A stretch of DNA of 64,000 nucleotides from Dryas octopetala (Eukaryota; Streptophyta; Magnoliopsida; Rosales; Rosaceae), in the NCBI GenBank assembly GCA_963921425.1, contig OY992840.1, positions 11,720,501-11,784,500 on the forward strand, given 5' to 3'. A model generated the notes under the pieces. The model was not told the origin of the DNA, did no database searches, and was given only the letters and a program-made list of their open reading frames with translations. This document shows, in pieces, positions 27,829 through 39,402 of this stretch. Numbering within the stretch: the stretch's first letter is position 1; the number at the start of each line of letters is the position of its first letter. The translations under genes were made by a program, and so were the position numbers.

Positions 27829-29160
27829 TATGTGCAAGTCTTTTATGCCACAACATAGAAGAAAATTCATTTGTTCTAGATCTCTTGTTTGCAGATAACA
27901 TGTTAATCTCTGTTATGTTATTATTTTCTGAACAAACAAGTTTCCAATGATCATTTATCAGTGTAGCATTACCAATCACAGATGAAAATTGAGATAATTG
28001 CAAACCATTCTTATTAATAGCAAAATTAATATCTTTCCTAACCAACTGAACAACCGAAACTAAGTTCCTTCTTAATGAAGGTATAACAAAAACTTCCTCT
28101 AATTCTAAAAGAAAACCAGTTGCTAATCTAATGCTAACAGCTCCAATGGATTTGACTGCTACTGGCATCCCATTTCCTACTCGGATGTTGATTTCATCCT
28201 TCCTTGGTGTCCTCCTTCTTGTGATACCCTGCAAGGAATTTGCAATATGTATGGGTGAGCCTGTATCAATCCACCAAGAATTTATAGGAGAATCAACAAG
28301 ATTAACTTCCAAGTAAAAACAGTAAGGATTACCTTTCTTAATCATCCATGCCTTCCACTTATCACATTCTTTCTTAAAGTGGCCAGCCTTATGGCAATGA
28401 AAACATTTAAACTTATTTGTTTTTCACTGCCTTGAGGCCATCTGGAGTGGGTTTGGAGCTGTTGCCTTGGTCTGGTGTTCCTTTTGATTTAGAAAAATTT
28501 TTCTTATTGTTTTTTTAAACCTTCTTACCAGAGTTGTTGGTTCCTTGTTGGACGAAATTAACTTCTGCTACAGCCTTGCCTTTTTTAAATCTCTCTTCCT
28601 CCTGAACACACATCCCTATCAGCTCATTAAGAGTCCATTTCTCCTTTTGAGCACTGTAGATAGTGATGAGATGTTCATATTGATCTGGTAGTGAACACAA
28701 TACTTGATGAACAACAAATTCATCAACTATAGGTATCTTCAGAGCCTTTAGTTTTGCTGCAATGTCAATTAAAGACATAATAAATTCCCTTACACTGCCT
28801 TTTCCATCGAATTTCTTAGTGGTCAGTGCAGCCATCAAGTTGCTTGTCTCTGCTTTTTCGGATTCCTTGTACTTATCAGTGATAGCCTCAAGATAAACTT
28901 TTGCACTCGCATTGTCCTCAATCCCTCCCTTGACTATATCAGCCATAGCCCTCTTCATGATCAAAAGTGACATTTTGTTTGCCTTTTCCCATTTTTCAAA
29001 CTTGACTTTTTCTTCTTGAGTACTGGTTGCAGTTAGTGCAGCTGGTTTGTCTTCCCTAAGTGCTAAATCAAATCATTGAGTCCCAGTTTAATTTCGATGT
29101 CCTGCCTCCACTTCTTGAAATTGTGACCATTGAGGGGTTCAATTCTAGTAAAACTCATAG
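27829..29160 (-). pseudogene. Copia gag, protease and start of pol, broken
   Basis: On the minus strand the gag begins near 29158 with a Met-initiated stretch containing RIEPLNGHNFKKW and loses frame near 29070, where a one-base shift brings a stop. The UBN2-type gag domain then continues through 28973-28515. A CCHC zinc knuckle (CFHCHKAGHFKKEC) lies near 28365-28408, with an in-frame stop just before it. The aspartic protease region has WWIDTGSP near 28280. The LWHKRLAH pre-integrase motif lies at the CACTA junction. At least two frame disruptions lie upstream of the CACTA insertion, so the element could not have been autonomous even without it. Confidence 0.85.
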
Positions 29161-29974
29161 ATGCTGCATTTTAAACTGAATCAATCAAAAAAACATACTA
29201 AAGTTTGATCACAAAACTGTATTGTAAATGCCCCATACTGCATAAGATCCTTGATGTATGACTCAAATTTGTTGTTCATGCAGCAAGGATCTTTTATAGT
29301 CTTTATTATGTCATGAGTTTGTTATAAGATCACTTGTTTCGAGTGTTCATTGCTGCAATTTGTTTAGCAGTAAGAACAGTCAAAAGAATAACTTGATCTT
29401 ATAAGTAGCTCATGACATAATCGATTCTGGCCTTCAGTAATTAGATGGCATACCAATTTAGATGATGCCAACTGATGTCTAAAAATGCAGAATTATTATT
29501 ATTTGATCTGTGCTAAAAATTGTTATCTTGAGTATAGTTTCCATGTTGCAGAAGTATTTTTGATTTCTGACAACATGAGAACTATGATCAAGAGTCAGAT
29601 CAAAATTCTTTTGATGAGTTAAGCAAAATAGAATTATTGCACAGCGGAATAAAGGAAAAAGCATATACATGATTCAAACAAATAAAACATGCGTATTACT
29701 GAGAGATAAATTTAATACATGTAAAAATTGATATGAAAACTTAAGATACAATCAAAGCATCATGCAATTAAAATACCCCTGTAAGCATGATATAAAAAAG
29801 GCATGTATTTCACAGGATCAAGAAAAATATACTTATGTGAGTTATTCCTAAAAGATCACAATAACCATAAACCAGAAAACCAAAATTTTAGTGAAGAAAC
29901 TAAATTCATGTAATATGGTATTAAAGCAGAGAACAACGATATATGCTGAATCTTGGTCTTTAAATTGTGTATGG
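29161..29974. other. Copia 5' leader region
   Basis: Untranslated sequence between the primer-binding site and gag. It is long for a Copia element (about 0.8 kb) and no open frame was recognised. Confidence 0.6.
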
Positions 29975-29988
29975 TGGCTCTGATACCA
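29975..29988 (-). other. Primer-binding site of the Copia element
   Basis: On the minus strand TGGTATCAGAGCCA lies two bases inside the 5' LTR. It is the usual complement to the 3' end of plant initiator tRNA-Met. Confidence 0.92.
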
Positions 29989-29990
29989 CA

Positions 29991-30476
29991 TGTAAGTATA
30001 ATTACATCCACACAATACACAAAACACAAGCCTTATCATATTAACCAATTGTCATTCCAGTGCCAATACCAGAAAACTCTACTGACCTGGTGAAGCCATT
30101 ATGCAGGTGGATTAAAGCACACAAGTGAGCAGCAACAGCCTTCCAATCAGCACAGCTAGAGTCTCTCACGCAATGGGGCAGAATGCATAGACTACTTACC
30201 TGCTGTGTGACCAGGGACCATGCTTATATAGAGTCCCCTGAAATCCAAGTCCCTCCCATGAAAGGATTCTCGGATTTACAATCCTTATGGAACTCTATAT
30301 GTATCAATTACTTAATTCCTTTGTCTTGTATAATTGTATAAGTCCTTCAAGTGTATAAGTGTCCTAGTTCTATACTGAAAAGGTTTTCTGATAACAGTCG
30401 AATTGCTTGTACATTAAGAAGTGTTGGTGACTTGCTGATTCCTAAAAGAACAAGGAATGTCCAACTTAATCTTACA
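29991..30476 (-). repeat. 5' LTR of the Copia element
   Basis: 486 bp, same ends as the left LTR. Differences seen: two in GCTATATGACC/GCTGTGTGACC and single changes near 30257, 30286 and 30436. Confidence 0.95.
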
Positions 30477-31512
30477 GACATCTGATCCACCAACCTAAGC
30501 TGACTAAACTTATAAAACATGATATGCAGTGCTTAATACTAATAGAAATATAACATTAATTAACAAAGTAGACGTAAATTTTCCTTTCAATTGTTTTCTT
30601 TTGATCATTCACTCTCTTGTTATGTCAAGTGCTGGTTCACACAAAAGTATTTATTTTATATATTATATAGACCATACACATTACTAATTTACTTTGCAAA
30701 TTAATATGATTTGAGTCATCTCACTTACCCACCCACACTCTTACATATTCCAATATAATTTCATTCATTTTTATGTGAAAATGTGGAGTGCTGTCTTACA
30801 TTGGAAATTATAGCTTTGTATAGTCGGTTTAACTAGTTGGGCCTCTCTGCTTATTATCATTTGATTTTGAGTTAGATACTTAGACTCTATATAATATTAA
30901 AGTAAGTTCACCAACTGCCCTTTGTGGAGGAAGTTTTGGGTTATAGACAGAGTCATCATAGACCAACTCAGTCCACCTTTATGAATATGTTTGTTTGCCC
31001 ATTTTATGGAGCATTGACCCTAAAACTCACTTAAACAAGTATCACTTGAAACTTTATTATATATATCAGATTAGGTTCACCCACTACCCTTTGTGGGAGG
31101 AAGTTTTGGGTTGCAGACAGTCATCAATCATCATAAACAAACTTAGTCCACTCTGATGAATTTGTTTAGTTGGCCATTTTATGGAGTATTGACCCTAAAC
31201 TCATTTAAACAAATACCACTTGAAACGTTAACATGCTTCATGATTACTAATAAGAACTCAATTATCAAGCTAGCTCTTGCTATTTTGTATCTTGCAGGCT
31301 TACAGCTGGCTCAGATTTGACAACTTCTGCCAAAGAAAAATATAAAACAAAAGAAACAGAGTAAGGGCCGGCCTGCCTTCCCCACTACTGCAATAGCACA
31401 GAGGGTACATAATGTTGAATTAGTTCATGACTTCATAACTTTTCCCATCTGTCAAATTAATTAAGCAACCATATTGCATACATAACATAACTCTCTTTCC
31501 TCCTGAATCACC
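30477..31512 (+). promoter_or_regulatory. NLR1 upstream region with two direct repeats of about 160 bp
   Basis: It matches 54358-55317 upstream of NLR3. Within it, 30902-31060 and 31073-31230 are direct repeats sharing GGAAGTTTTGGGTT and TTTTATGGAG. A TATAAAAC motif at 31341-31348 lies 165 bp before the ATG. The NLR3 promoter has lost the end of the second repeat. Confidence 0.7.
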
Positions 31513-34164
31513 ATGGAGTCCTTTACATTTAACATTGCAGAGAAAGTGTTGGATAGGCTTGCTTCCTATGCTTACCAAGAAATTTGCTTGGCATGGGGTG
31601 TCAAAGTTGAGCTGCACAAGCTCAAGGATATCTTATCCACCATCACAAATGTGCTCCAGGATGCAGAGCAAAGGAAGACCAAGAGTCACAGGCTCACCGA
31701 ATGGTTAGAAAAGCTCAAAGATGTTTGCTATGACATTGATGATGTGATGGACAGATTTGAATACGAAGAACTGCAGATGCGAGTGTCAAAGCTCAACCGG
31801 CGGAGAATCAAAGGAAAGGTACGCAACTTGTTTTTACGGCCAAATTCAGTCTTGTTCCACTTCGAAATGGGAAACGCAATTAAAGATATTAGAACAAGGC
31901 TAGTTGGAATTGCAGCTGAAAAAGCTCAATTTGGTCTCTCAGAATTACCAGCTAGAGATTGGCATGTCGTGCACATGGAGAGGGAGACTTACTCTGCTGT
32001 GTACGTGCCAGATGTTATTGGGAGAGATGGTGATAAAGAAAAGATTATCATCCATCTTTTGAAGGACACTGGTGATGATGAAGATGATGAGAGTGTTTCT
32101 GTTATTTCCATTTATGGGTTAGGTGGTTTGGGAAAGACTACACTTGCTCAATTGGTGTACAATGATAACAGGATAGTGGAAAACTTTGAGTTGAGAATGT
32201 GGGTATGCGTCTCAGATGACTTCAATAACAGAAGATTGGTTCGTGAAATGATTACTTCAGCAACTAACCAAAAATGTGATGATCATGACAGTATTGAACA
32301 TATGCAAAATATGTTGCAAAATGCTTTGAAGGCTAAAAAGTTTTTACTAGTGTTGGATGATATTTGGGACAAGGAACCAACTGGGGTGACACTTCCAAAA
32401 TGGAACTCTTTAAATTCTTTGTTGAAGGTTGGAGCCAATCAGAGTAAAATCATTGTAACAACACGCAATGAATCAGTTGCTTCCCTTATGCGCTCTGCAC
32501 AAGTGCATGAGTTGCAAGGTCTTCCCCACTCAGATTGTATGTCAATTTTCATTAAAGTTGCATTTAGGAAAAGAGAAGAACAAAACTATCCAAACTTAAT
32601 GAAAATTGGGGAAGATATTGTGAACAAGTGTGGAGGGGTTCCTCTTGCAGTATCTACCCTAGGGGGCCTACTCTATTCGGAAAGGGTAGAGAGTTCTTGG
32701 TCGCATGTAAGAGATGACCCCATATGGAAACTGGAACAAGGAAACCAGGGCATTTTACCTGCACTAAAATTGAGCTACGATGCATTGCCTCCCTACTTAA
32801 AACCTTGTTTTGCCTTATGTTCACTTTTCCCAAAGGATCATGAATTCGAAAGTGGAGTAATGATAAAGCTTTGGATGGCACAAGGCTTCCTTCAAACCTC
32901 CAAAGGAAACCAAGAGTTTGAAGAGATAGGGTTGGACTACATAAGGCAGTTATGTTCTAGATCTCTCTTTCAAATTATTGCTGAGAAAGATTACATCTTT
33001 CAAATGGAGTTTAAAATGCATGATCTTGTTCATGATCTAGCGATCTCAATTTCACAGGTAGAGTGCTCGTCTCTAAATTGTCGTACCTCTAATACTTGTA
33101 AAAAGGTCCGCCATATGTCAATATCTCAAGAGGACTTGTCCGGGAAATTAGAGCAAGAAGACCAATTCTTACTCCACTTGGACAAATTGCGAACCATTCT
33201 GTTTACAGATATCGATGGTGAATATTGTTATCCTGAAGATATAGATGAAGATGAAGATGAAATCATCAACACTCAATTATCTCTTTTGAAAACATGCATA
33301 TCCAGATTCAAGTACCTACGAGTGCTCGATCTTAGTGTTTTGACCTCTATTGCAGTGCTGCCGAGTTCCCTTGGTAACTTGAGTCACTTGAGATATCTCT
33401 CCCTTTCAGGTAACCAGCACATAGAAAAGCTTCCTGATTCCATCTGCAAGCTGCACAATTTGCAGACCTTATTTCTTGACGAATGTGAAAAACTCAAGGA
33501 GTTGCCCAAAGACATTGGGAACCTGATTAGCCTCAGGTGGTTGTCGTTGACAATAAATCATACGTGTTTTCCAAAATCATTTGCACGTATCACCTCTCTT
33601 CGAAGTTTACGTGTTGTCAACTGCAAAAATCTTAAATCTTTAGGTGAAGGGATGCAACCCCTCACAAACCTTCGATTGTTGTCTCTTGAAAACTGTGAAA
33701 ATCTAGAGTCCTTGCCAAGTATGAACTATTTTACGGCATTAGAGACTTTGCTTATCATCAATTGTACAAAGCTTGATTTGATGGGGTCAGGAGAAGGCAC
33801 TCGAGGTCTTCGATCATTTTGGATCTGGAATTCAAATCTTGAGGCTTTGCCCCATTGGCTTCAAGAGTCTGCAAACACTCTACAGTCTTTGAATGTTGCT
33901 GAGTGTGACCGTCTCACGGTACTTCCAGAGTGGTTGCAAAGCCTCAGGTTTCTCCAACGACTAGAGTTTAGTCAGTGTCCCCAATTGTTGGCTTTGCCGG
34001 AGGGCATGCAGCGCCTCACCGCATTGAGATACTTGAAGATTGAAGATTGCCCAAAATTAAGTGAAAGATGCAAAAGGAAACAAGGTCAGGATTGGCCCAA
34101 GATCGCTCATGTCACAAAGATTATGCTTGATGGTCAAAATATCGCGTCAACTAATGATGATTAG
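31513..34164 (+). CDS. NLR1: CC-NBS-LRR disease resistance protein, RGA type, intact
   Basis: One uninterrupted 883-codon frame with no coding intron. Domains in order: Rx-type coiled coil (1-150) with an EDVID-like DVCYDIDD; NB-ARC with P-loop GLGGLGKTT (202-210), RNBS-A (FELRMWVCVS), kinase-2 LLVLDDIWD (Asp282-283), RNBS-B (KIIVTTRN), GLPL-type GGVPLAV (Pro377), RNBS-D CFALCSLFP and MHD at 502-504; then leucine-rich repeats from about 590 to 860. All ATP-binding motifs are present, so it is probably functional as an intracellular immune receptor in the cytosol or at membranes. The pathogen recognised cannot be read from sequence. Closest relative in the window is NLR3. The start is fixed by a conserved leader ending CACC before ATG, shared with NLR2 and NLR3. 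Confidence 0.95.
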   Translation: MESFTFNIAEKVLDRLASYAYQEICLAWGVKVELHKLKDILSTITNVLQDAEQRKTKSHRLTEWLEKLKDVCYDIDDVMDRFEYEELQMRVSKLNRRRIKGKVRNLFLRPNSVLFHFEMGNAIKDIRTRLVGIAAEKAQFGLSELPARDWHVVHMERETYSAVYVPDVIGRDGDKEKIIIHLLKDTGDDEDDESVSVISIYGLGGLGKTTLAQLVYNDNRIVENFELRMWVCVSDDFNNRRLVREMITSATNQKCDDHDSIEHMQNMLQNALKAKKFLLVLDDIWDKEPTGVTLPKWNSLNSLLKVGANQSKIIVTTRNESVASLMRSAQVHELQGLPHSDCMSIFIKVAFRKREEQNYPNLMKIGEDIVNKCGGVPLAVSTLGGLLYSERVESSWSHVRDDPIWKLEQGNQGILPALKLSYDALPPYLKPCFALCSLFPKDHEFESGVMIKLWMAQGFLQTSKGNQEFEEIGLDYIRQLCSRSLFQIIAEKDYIFQMEFKMHDLVHDLAISISQVECSSLNCRTSNTCKKVRHMSISQEDLSGKLEQEDQFLLHLDKLRTILFTDIDGEYCYPEDIDEDEDEIINTQLSLLKTCISRFKYLRVLDLSVLTSIAVLPSSLGNLSHLRYLSLSGNQHIEKLPDSICKLHNLQTLFLDECEKLKELPKDIGNLISLRWLSLTINHTCFPKSFARITSLRSLRVVNCKNLKSLGEGMQPLTNLRLLSLENCENLESLPSMNYFTALETLLIINCTKLDLMGSGEGTRGLRSFWIWNSNLEALPHWLQESANTLQSLNVAECDRLTVLPEWLQSLRFLQRLEFSQCPQLLALPEGMQRLTALRYLKIEDCPKLSERCKRKQGQDWPKIAHVTKIMLDGQNIASTNDD

Positions 34165-34309
34165 GTAACAATCTAGCTACTACTTATTCATGTCTTCATC
34201 ATTGGTGCATACTGGTAGATTGCTTCTCACTCATTCCCCTACATAAGCTAATTTTCACATGTCCCTCATTTTAATATCATTTTTCTTTTTTCAACAATAA
34301 CAATTGCAG
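34165..34309 (+). other. Intron in the NLR1 3' UTR starting at the stop codon
   Basis: The stop TAG is followed directly by GTAACA, and ACAATTGCAG ends the presumed intron. The same arrangement occurs after NLR2 and NLR3. With the last exon junction right after the stop, the transcript should escape nonsense-mediated decay or be tuned by it; that effect is inferred. Confidence 0.6.
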
Positions 34310-36005
34310 ATCTCAAGGATGTATGGCAGAAAAAGCATGAGGCCATTGGAGGTGCTGAGGCTGGTCAATTTGCAATGAAATAGTAATGTGTTGTATTAGT
34401 CATGATGTTGGAGTTTTGAAAAACAGAAGAGTGTTTATATTCTCAAAGTGAGAGATGTGTGGGTGTTTTAGTGACTCTATGCTCATTGATTCATGTTCTT
34501 GTATTCATATGGTTCGATATATAACTTCTAACTTCTAACTTCTAACTTCTAACTTTAATTTAGGTTCCTAATCAGCAACTACCCATGATACTAGATAGGT
34601 TCATTACTGCAATGTTGACTAACTTGCCTATGCAACCTTGACAAAACTACCCTTTACTGAGAGGGTACTGTCAATAATACTGATCTATTACTGATGTGCA
34701 TTGAACTCACTGATAAAAAGTCACTATTGCTTCAATGAATTTTCACAGTATTTTCATGTATTTGAATCATGTGCCCCCCAAAACCTTTTTTTTTTTTCTT
34801 TGCGTGTGTTGGGGGAGGAGGGTGTTATGTGGTGGGCTGATAAATAAATATTGTTTATTGACAGGGAATTTCTGGGTTTTGTATCGTTATTCCATTCAAC
34901 ACTCCAGGAACCAAGTTACAATAAAAATTATATAAGGTGGCCCCAACTTAGCTCAGGCATTAGGTAAGTGAGAATGTGAGATCATGTTTAAGGCTCCACA
35001 TAATCTCAATGAGTCAATTCCATCCCACAAACACACAAAAAGCTCGACTAAAATAATGAAGACTTTTGGGCATGACTAATTGTTATGACACACATATATA
35101 TATATTTTTTTGTTAATGTTAGGTGTATTACATTTTTATATTATCTTATGTACCACATCTCTAATATTTATTTAATACCAAAGGGTGGATACTATTATTA
35201 TCTGATAGAAAAGTAATATACAAGATAGTACCAAAATGTGGTACACCTAGCATTTTCCTTTTTATTTTGGATAGAGATGATATATTATTTGTTGTTAACT
35301 TGATAAAACTTTCATTTATTTTAAAGAAAAATAGAGACATTGTAAAATTTAACCATCCAAACTCATATGCTTAAATGGAAATTTTGCACAAATATCACCT
35401 AATCTATTGGGGTAGTTGAGATTTACCATCCGATAACATTTTTTTTTCTTTAGAATATCACACCAAAACTTAGTGCTGTTAGATAATGTACCACCTGCAT
35501 AAGTTGCCTTCCAATTTCTTGTCAAGTAATAAACACGTACTATTTCTTTTAAGGGCAATAACGTAATTTATGTGCCTAAGAGAGAATGGGGCCAACTAAA
35601 GTCAAGTTGAAATTCGATATTGATACATGTAGCTTCTAATATCGAATGCTCACTTGACTTTAGTCAGGCTTATCCTCTCCTAAGCACACGAAATGATATT
35701 ATTGCTTTTAAAGAAATGGCACACAAATGCAGGTGGTCATTACTTGACAGAAAATTGAATGAAAACTAACGTGGGTGGTACATTGTAAATGGAATATAAT
35801 TTGGACGTGACATTGCAAGTTTACAACTACACCAATAATTTGGGAAGTATTTGCGCAAAGTTCTGATCTCTTAAATCCTCAGTGTTCGTCTACCATAAGG
35901 CTTCTTTTGCTGGGCAGCCAGCAGCCAACAGTTTATATGGGCTTTGACAACTGCTGGTCAGTGAGGGCATTGGGCTTTCATGGACCCAGGCTAGTTTATT
36001 GTATC

Positions 36006-36298
36006 TGGGCCTAGGCCCACAACAAGCCTTGAAAAGGAATAGAACATGAAAGAAGGTCCCCCGAAGTGTTGGGCTCGAAAATTCTTGTACTCAACTTGAG
36101 AATGCCAATGCAATTGCCACGTACAGCAGCAAAACACAGATGGTGCAAAAACAAGCACTCGCGGGAAAACACCTGATGAAGACGAAGAGTCTAGAAAGCG
36201 CCAAAAAGATTTGCATTCATCCATAACCGACTCACTGCTTTCTACTCCTTTCTGGGTCGGCACAGAACCCACTGTAAATACGTCTCACACTATAAATA
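36006..36298 (+). promoter_or_regulatory. HSP90-2 promoter: site II palindrome, heat-shock-like element, one TATA box
   Basis: The palindrome TGGGCCTAGGCCCA is at 36006-36019, GAAAATTC at 36077-36084 and TATAAATA at 36291-36298. The upstream of the two TATA boxes of copy 1 has become TGTAAATA here. Confidence 0.5.
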
Positions 36299-36409
36299 CC
36301 CACAACACCAAAATTATACAGAAAAAAAATCGATCACTCAAAAAAACACAGAGAGAAGAAAGCTTAAAGCTTGAAGCTTTGCGATTTCGCAATTGGGTAC
36401 GTGTGAATT

Positions 36410-38696
36410 ATGGCTGACGTGGCGGTGGGGGAGGCTGAGAGCTTCGCTTTCCAGGCGGAGATCAACCAGCTTCTGAGTCTGATCATCAACACCTTCTACA
36501 CTAACAAGGAGATCTTCCTTCGCGAGCTTATCAGCAATGCCTCTGACGCATTGGATAAGATTCGGTTCGAGAGCTTGACGGACAAGAGCAAGCTCGATTC
36601 ACTGCCTGAGCTTGTGATTAGGATTGTTCCTGACAAGGCCAACAAGACCCTCTCCATCATTGACACTAGTGTGGGCATGACCAAAGCAGGTAGGTATATA
36701 ATACTTTACATATTTACATGCATTCTAATTGTAATTGTTTGATTGAAATAGTGCTAGGATCCTAAATTTTGATCCAAATGATTAATTATTTAGAGGGTTA
36801 GGCTTTGAGTTTAAATTGGGTTTTTTGTTTGGGGTTAATTTGTGTTTAGATTTGGTGAACAATCTGGGGACGATTGCGAGGTCTGGTACCAAGGAGTTTA
36901 TGGAGGCATTGCAGGCAGGGGCTGATGTGAGCATGATTGGGCAATTTGGTGTGGGGTTCTACTCTGCTTACTTGGTGGCTGAGAAGGTGATTGTCACAAC
37001 CAAGCACAATGATGATGAGCAGTACGTGTGGGAATCTCAGGCTGGTGGGTCTTTCACTGTCACAAGGGATTTGAATGGAGAGCCTCTGGGTAGAGGGACG
37101 AAGATCACCCTTTTTCTCAAGGAAGACCAGTTGGAGTTCTTGGAGGAGAGGAGGATTAAGGAGCTTGTGAAGAAGCTCTGAGTTCATTAGCTACCCCATT
37201 TATTTATGGACTGAGAAGACCGTTGAGAAAGAGATTAGTGATGATGAAGATGATCAAGAGGAAGCGAAGAAGAAGGAAGATGAGGGTGATGTTGAGGACC
37301 TTGATGAGGACAAGGACAAGGAAAGCAAGCCCAAGAAGAAGAAGGTTAAGGAGGTGACTCGTGAGTGGGAGCTCATTAACAAACAGAAACCAATTTGGCT
37401 GAGGAAGCCTGAGGAGGTATCAAAGGAAGAGTATGCTTCGTTCTACAAGTGCCTTACCAGTGATTGGGAGGACCCTCTTGCTTGGAAGCACTTCTCTGTT
37501 GAAGGACAGCTTGAATTCAAAGCCATCCTTTTTGTGCTGAAAGAGCCCACTTTGATCTCTTTGACACGAGGAAGAAGATGAACAATATTAAGCTTTACGT
37601 GCGCAGGGTGTTTATCATGGACAACCTTGAGGAGCTCATGCCTGAGTACCTTGGATTTGTGAAGGGTGTTGTGGATTCTGATGATTTGCCGCTTAACATT
37701 TCTCGTGAAATGCTGCAACAGAACAAGATTCTCAATGTTATTAGGAAGAATCTGGTCAAAAAGTGTATGGAGATGTTCAATGAGATTTCCGAGAATAAAG
37801 AGGACTATACCAAGTTCTATGAGGCTTTCCCTAAGAACCTCAAGTTGGGTATCCATGAAGACAGTCAGAACAGGGCTAAGTTGGCCGATCTGCTCAGGTA
37901 CTACTCCACCAAGAGTGGCGATGATATGACCAGCTTGAAGGACTATGTAACAAGGATGATGGAGGGCCAGAAAGACATCTACTACATAACTGGGGAGAGC
38001 AAGAAGGCCGTTGAGAACTCGCCATTCTTGGAGAGGCTCAAGAAGAGAGGCTATGAAGTGCTCTTTATGGTCGATGCCATTGATGAGTATGTTGTTGGGC
38101 AATTGAAGGAGTATGATGGGAAGAAGCTTGTGTCTGCAACAAAGGAAGGGCTTACGGTCGAAGACGAAACGGAGGAGGAGAAGCAGAAAAAGGAGGAGAA
38201 GAAGAAGTCATTTGAGAACCTGTGCAAGACAATCAAGGACATTCTTGGGGACAGGGTAGAGAAGGTGGTGGTGTCTGATAGAATTGTTGATTCACCCTGC
38301 TGCTTGGTCACTGGAGAATATGGGTGGACAGCCAACATGGACAGAATCATGAAAGCTCAGGCTTTGAGGGACAACAGCATGGGTGCTTACATGTCTAGCA
38401 AGAAGACTATGGAGATTAACCCTGACAATGGCATAGTGGAGGATCAGAGGAAGAGGGCTGAGGTTGATAAGAACGACAAGTCGGTGAAGGATCTTGTGCT
38501 TCTGCTCTATGAGACCGCTCTCTTGACTTCCGGCTTCAGCCTTGATGATCCCAACACATTTGCAGGGAGGATTCACAGGATGCTGAAACTCGGTCTCAGC
38601 ATTGATGAGGATGAGACTGGAGTTGAGGAAGTGGACATACCACCATTGGAGGAGGACAACGCCAATGAGGAGAGCAAGATGGAGGAAGTTGACTGA
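36410..38696 (+). pseudogene. Cytosolic HSP90 copy 2, two frameshifts
   Basis: Exon 1 is 36410-36689 and exon 2 is 36850-38696, with the same intron position as copy 1. The full family length is present, ending in MEEVD, the TPR-cochaperone tail of cytosolic HSP90. Compared with copy 1, two bases are missing near 37176, creating a TGA at 37179-37181, and one base is missing near 37540-37550. Together they remove three bases, but the stop intervenes. The first Gly of the nucleotide-binding DTGVG motif (residue 87) is Ser (AGT at 36668-36670). The predicted product is about 204 residues, roughly the ATPase domain alone. HSP90 with SGT1 and RAR1 stabilises NLR proteins, so its location among NLR genes is notable. 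A sequencing error at both indels is possible but would not explain Gly87Ser. Confidence 0.88.
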
Positions 38697-38853
38697 GAAA
38701 CTGTTCAATGGGTTTCTGACTCTCTCTCTGTCTTTCTGGTGGACTGTAGTTTACTTTTGGTTTTTGCTTTCTGGTTTCTGGTTTCTGGTTTTGGATAGGG
38801 TCTGTTTATTTACTCGCCCGTTTAGAATCAGAGGTGCAGCTCATAGTTTCATC

Positions 38854-39237
38854 GAGCTAATTACACTTACATCGCTTGAGGTTTATTATTTTTTTACATA
38901 CACTCTCTGGAGTTTCAATAATTACACATACATTTCCTGAAGTTTTAAAATTATTGCATATAACCCCTATATGAGATGAAAAATTATGCAAAAAGCATGC
39001 TAAGAGGTGAAATGACCTAATAAGATTACTTAATGTGTAAGGTTCAACCTCAATACAAATTTTTTTTTTTTTTGTTAATTTATTTTTTTCTCTTGTAAGG
39101 GGTTATATGCAATAGTTTTGAAACCTCAGGAGGTGTATGTGTAATTTTTGAAACTTCATGGAGTATGTGTAATTTTTGAAACTTCAGGGAGTATGTGAAA
39201 AGTCGATAAACTTTAGGAGTATAAGTGTAATTAACTC
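38854..39237. mobile_element. 384-bp MITE in the HSP90-2 3' UTR, Mutator-like
   Basis: Ends are inverted: GAGCTAATTACACTTA on the left and GAGTTAATTACACTTA on the reverse strand at the right; weaker inverted similarity extends about 100 bp inward. TAGTTTCATC flanks both sides (38844-38853 and 39238-39247), a 10-bp duplication. No coding capacity. Confidence 0.85.
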
Positions 39238-39402
39238 TAGTTTCATCTAATGCAGCCTTGTTTGTGTATGATTTTGGATGTGTATCCTTTTTCATTTTAT
39301 TTTTTTGGTTTAGTTATTTGGAAGAGAAAACAGGAAACTTTTTAGATTACTAATGAGCACTCGATTAGCATAGTCATGAAGTGCTTACAGCAGGCTCACA
39401 AG

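Larger units (their letters stand above)
16629..30476 (-). mobile_element. Ty1/Copia LTR retrotransposon, minus strand, carrying a nested CACTA
   Basis: LTRs of 486 bp lie at 16629-17114 and 29991-30476, with TG..CA ends. The 5-bp duplication GACAT lies at 16624-16628 and 30477-30481. The sequence across the empty site is intact upstream of NLR3 near 54357. The primer-binding site next to the right LTR and the polypurine tract next to the left LTR set the minus orientation. Order gag - protease - integrase - reverse transcriptase - RNase H is the Copia order. The LTRs differ at about five positions by my comparison, so insertion is recent. Frame breaks in gag and the nested CACTA leave it defective. 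Its own length is about 6.6 kb. Confidence 0.95.
10083..34550 (+). repeat. Unit 1 of a segmental duplication (HSP90 - NLR remnant - NLR)
   Basis: From 10083 the sequence matches 34551 onward nearly base for base through the HSP90 promoter and gene. The shared start is AACTTTAATTTAGG at both places. Unit 1 then runs HSP90-1, LRR remnant, a shared upstream block and NLR1. Unit 2 runs HSP90-2, NLR2, an inverted-repeat element, the same shared block and NLR3. Unit 1 is interrupted by a Mutator-like element, a hAT element and the Copia element with its nested CACTA. It lacks roughly 60-70 bp near 10124 that is present in unit 2. Confidence 0.85.

Noticed and set aside
29975..29988. tRNA-like sequence
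   Set aside because: Only the 14-nt primer-binding site of the Copia element, not a tRNA gene.
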